DNA from: Gemmatimonadota bacterium | Lineage (GTDB): Bacteria; GCA-2686955 | Length of the DNA: 25,265 bases | Assembly (NCBI GenBank): GCA_002686955.1 | Contig: NYZA01000111.1 | Span: 1 to 25,265, forward strand | Reading direction: 5' to 3' | Shown here: piece by piece, positions 23,039 through 25,265 of the stretch | How positions within the stretch are numbered: the stretch's first letter is position 1 | Layout of the letters: each line of letters opens with the position of its first letter | Program-made: the position numbers and the translations under genes | Notes under the pieces: model-generated | The model's database searches: none | The model's input: only the letters and a program-made list of their open reading frames with translations | What the model was told of the DNA's origin: nothing

Positions 23039-23541
23039 GGGTGCTCGGCCCCGGAATCCACCCGAGGATGTCGGTCTTCGCGCCAGAGCGCCAGGGTCAG
23101 CGCGATCGCTCCGCAGGTGATCCAAATGTCCGCGACGTTGAAGATCGGCCAATCCATGAATCCCAAATCATAGGGACCAAGGAAGTCGACGACGCCGCGA
23201 TCCCAACGCACTCGATCGACCAAGTTCCCGGCTGCACCCGCCACAATGAAGGGAAGAGCGACCCCACGGACGCGGGCATCGCGCGGGGTCTGGTGGTGAT
23301 AGACCAGCAGCCAAATGCACGCCGCGATCGAAAGAAGAATGAAAATGACGCGGGAGTGGTCGCCTGCCCCGAGGCTGAACGCGGCCCCCCGATTGAAGCT
23401 CAGGGTGAGGGGCAAGATCGCACCGAGGGGCTCGATCGTCCGCCCCGGCTCCAGGCGCCCGAGGGCCCACTGTTTCGTCAGCAGATCCGCCGCGAGCGCA
23501 GCCAGAAAGACCGATCCGAATCGGAGCCATTTTCTCATCAT
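23035..23541 (-). CDS. lspA: Lipoprotein signal peptidase (signal peptidase II)
   Basis: A 168-aa inner-membrane aspartyl protease that removes signal peptides from prolipoproteins. The start is ATG 23541 (or the adjacent ATG 23538); the open frame extends far upstream but that stretch has no family similarity. Four hydrophobic segments are visible. The catalytic aspartates are Asp109 (AGNLVDR) and Asp138 (FNVADIW); DLLTKQWA, FNRGAAFSLG and VVDFL are further conserved blocks. The usual partner ileS is absent upstream; 459 bp of non-coding DNA precedes the gene, so it heads its own operon with the epimerase. Confidence 0.94.
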   Translation of the reverse strand: MMRKWLRFGSVFLAALAADLLTKQWALGRLEPGRTIEPLGAILPLTLSFNRGAAFSLGAGDHSRVIFILLSIAACIWLLVYHHQTPRDARVRGVALPFIVAGAAGNLVDRVRWDRGVVDFLGPYDLGFMDWPIFNVADIWITCGAIALTLALWREDRHPRVDSGAEHP

Positions 23542-24000
23542 GTCGTCGTTTCGGACCGCGCGCGAATAGAGGTGAGAGCCTGTGGGCGACGTGCACGAGC
23601 ATACACTGGGGGAGATCGGCCTCCTCGAATGAGGTTGCGTCTCGGGCATTGTGACCCCCCGGGGGGACCGCGCACTGTCGAGCGGGCGGCCGTTGTACCC
23701 GGCCAGGCATGCCCAGTGGCTCCGCTCCACTCGAAGCTGCCGGTCCGTGTGCCCGCGAATCGAGCGAAGTGGGGCGTGCCGCGCCGCGAACAGCGCTCCA
23801 CGGGTAAGAAGTACGTCGGGCGAGGCCCCGATCGAAACTCTGCCCCTCGAATACAGTGACTGAAGTGGCCGGCAGATGTATCGTGCGGGCCAGGTGGTCA
23901 CTTGATAACTTGCATTGGCGCGCCATGGTCGGCGGCCGCAAGGTGCTCCTCGGGGGAGGACCCGTTGCCCTTTGGGCATCTATGACTGGAGACCCGGGAT
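23542..24000. other. Divergent intergenic region between lspA and the porin gene
   Basis: No gene is supported in these 459 bp. It must hold promoters for both directions, but no convincing -10/-35 pair or sigma-54 site is seen. Just before the porin there is a small TGCCC/GGGCA hairpin with a TTT loop (near 23967-23979) and an imperfect CTCCTC/GAGGA hairpin (near 23946-23960). Confidence 0.4.
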
Positions 24001-25209
24001 ATGTCCTTTGCTAACAATCTCTTCCTCCGCGGCGTCTTGCCGGCGGCATCTCTCGCCCTGGTCGCGCCTACCGCGTTGGCGGCAGCGGACGATGACGGGA
24101 AAGTCACCTTCAAGGTCACCTATCGATACGAGTACGTCGATCACGAGGGCGACGAGGTTGCGAACGCCTCGAACGCCGATCTCCTGGTCGGCTACAAGAC
24201 CCCCTCCCACGAAGGCGTCTTCGGCTATTTCGAGACCGAAACGGTCGCGCCGATCGGGGACGAGAAGTTCAACTCGACGGTCAACGGCCTAGCGAAGTAC
24301 CCGGTCGTGCTCGATCCGGAGGGCTCCGAAATCAACCAGATGTACATCGGCTATTCGGGCGACGCGCTGCCGAAGACGAGCATCAAGGTCGGGCGCCAGC
24401 GGATCATCCTCGACAATGCCAGGCACATCGGCAACGTCGGCTGGCGTTTGAACGAGATGACCTACGACGCGGCGACGGTCGTCAACTCATCGGTCGAGAA
24501 TCTGACCCTGATCGGTTCGTATGTCTGGAACGCGAACACCATCAGCGGCGCCAACCTGATCGTCGACATGGGTGCCGTGGTCAACGCCGGATACAGCATC
24601 GCCGATATCGGCAAGCTGTCCGGCTACGCCTATCTGTTCGATTACTCCGATGCGTCGGGTCTCCGCGATCAGGCAACATACGGTGCCCGGCTAGCGGGAT
24701 CGCGCAAGCTGAACGACAATCTGAAAGCGATCTACGAAGCGGAGTTCGCGACCCAATCCGCGTACGCCGACACGGACGAGTTGGGCGTCAGCTACTTCCA
24801 CATCGTCGCCGGGGCGGGCTTCAGCGATTACTGGCTGAAGGGTGGCTACGAGAGCCAGGGCTCCGAGGCCGGCACCGCGTCGTTCAGGACCTTCACTGGC
24901 ACCAACCACGCATTCAACGGCTGGGCCGATCGTTTTCTCGCCACGCCGGTTAGCGGGCTCAGCGACCTCTATGTTGGTGCCGGCGGCAAGGTTGCGGCAG
25001 TGAACGGACTGGCCTTCGCGGCCTTCTTCCACGACTTCGCGGCGGTGGAAGGAGATGCCCACTACGGCACCGAGATCGACGGTGTGGTCAAGTACAAGCA
25101 CGATGCTCACCACTCCTTCGGCGCGAAGTGCGCCTCGTTCAGCGCCGACGAATACGCCCCCGACAACAACACCACCAAGTTCTGGGCCTGGGTAACTCAC
25201 ACCTTCTAG
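24001..25209 (+). CDS. Outer-membrane beta-barrel porin
   Basis: The product is 402 aa with a typical signal peptide (about residues 1-27, cleavage near ALA-AA). The mature protein alternates short hydrophobic strands with polar turns and ends in phenylalanine (WVTHTF), the usual signal for barrel assembly by BAM. LKVGRQR-like and NVGWRLNEMTYDAATVVN segments resemble porins of the alginate-export/OprD-like sort, where substrate is not predictable from sequence. It has a GGAG Shine-Dalgarno upstream of the ATG. It faces away from lspA. The window ends 56 bp later; an imperfect palindrome at 25232-25265 might be part of its terminator. Confidence 0.85.
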   Translation: MSFANNLFLRGVLPAASLALVAPTALAAADDDGKVTFKVTYRYEYVDHEGDEVANASNADLLVGYKTPSHEGVFGYFETETVAPIGDEKFNSTVNGLAKYPVVLDPEGSEINQMYIGYSGDALPKTSIKVGRQRIILDNARHIGNVGWRLNEMTYDAATVVNSSVENLTLIGSYVWNANTISGANLIVDMGAVVNAGYSIADIGKLSGYAYLFDYSDASGLRDQATYGARLAGSRKLNDNLKAIYEAEFATQSAYADTDELGVSYFHIVAGAGFSDYWLKGGYESQGSEAGTASFRTFTGTNHAFNGWADRFLATPVSGLSDLYVGAGGKVAAVNGLAFAAFFHDFAAVEGDAHYGTEIDGVVKYKHDAHHSFGAKCASFSADEYAPDNNTTKFWAWVTHTF

Positions 25210-25265
25210 CCCGCATATCTCACCAACTTTCTGCTGTGGCGGCGCATCTCCGCACCCTGGCAGCA

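Noticed and set aside
25232-25265. Imperfect palindrome (TGCTG ... CAGCA with an inner GCGG/CCGC) after the porin gene
   Set aside because: The window ends inside or right after it, so neither a T-run nor the full stem can be judged.
1-25265. CRISPR arrays, tRNA or rRNA genes, integrases, phage genes, transposases
   Set aside because: None seen: no regularly spaced direct repeats, no cloverleaf-like or rRNA-like stretch recognised, and no ORF with integrase or transposase motifs.

Overview
The window reads as chromosomal DNA of a GC-rich Gram-negative bacterium. The outer-membrane porin, lipoprotein signal peptidase, polysaccharide-export protein, HtrA protease and LytM peptidase all imply two membranes. 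The mix of futalosine-pathway menaquinone genes, several sigma-54 activators, a PA3286-type ketoacyl synthase and DUF502 suggests a deltaproteobacterial or Myxococcota-like lineage. That placement is inference; no rRNA, tRNA or other decisive marker is present.

Layout. 86-3473 (+): a short secreted protein, a multi-SLBB polysaccharide-export protein and a KAS III enzyme, packed tightly. 3466-4512 (-): a periplasmic thioredoxin-TPR protein whose 3' end overlaps the KAS III gene. 4592-4770: a palindromic repeat element. 4945-9585 (+): mqnE, mqnC, a GAF/sigma-54 activator and a DUF502 membrane protein; the first three overlap at stop/start codons. 9586-9813 (-): a small unknown gene, followed by about 700 bp with no convincing gene. 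10524-13498 (+): a receiver-PAS histidine kinase overlapping an NtrC-type regulator. 13654-13670: a near-consensus sigma-54 promoter leading into a FliA/WhiG-type sigma factor. Then come htrA, a second repeat copy, an RpoD/RpoS-like sigma factor, a LytM (M23) peptidase, a decayed DASS/SLC13 transporter ended by a third partial repeat copy, and a single-domain response regulator. 19711-23541 (-): lspA, an NAD-dependent epimerase, a VanZ-like protein and aspS, with ATGA overlaps at two junctions. 24001-25209 (+): an outer-membrane porin.

How the genes may work together. The central third is a transcription-control and envelope-stress block: kinase, NtrC-type activator, sigma-54 promoter, FliA-type sigma factor, HtrA, RpoD-like sigma factor and LytM peptidase. 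The simplest reading is a sigma cascade in which phosphorelay output through sigma-54 switches on a sigma-28-type factor. The promoter supports this directly; the regulator-target pairing is inferred from adjacency.

The least conventional signal is the repeat family. Copy 1 (179 bp) and copy 2 (86 bp) share 26-bp-class terminal inverted repeats beginning GGGTCCGCGCAAGA. They differ by one 92-bp block lying between 7-bp direct repeats (CACATCT), apart from a 1-nt indel and substitutions. A third 49-bp piece matches the junction of the long form and sits exactly where the transporter pseudogene loses homology.
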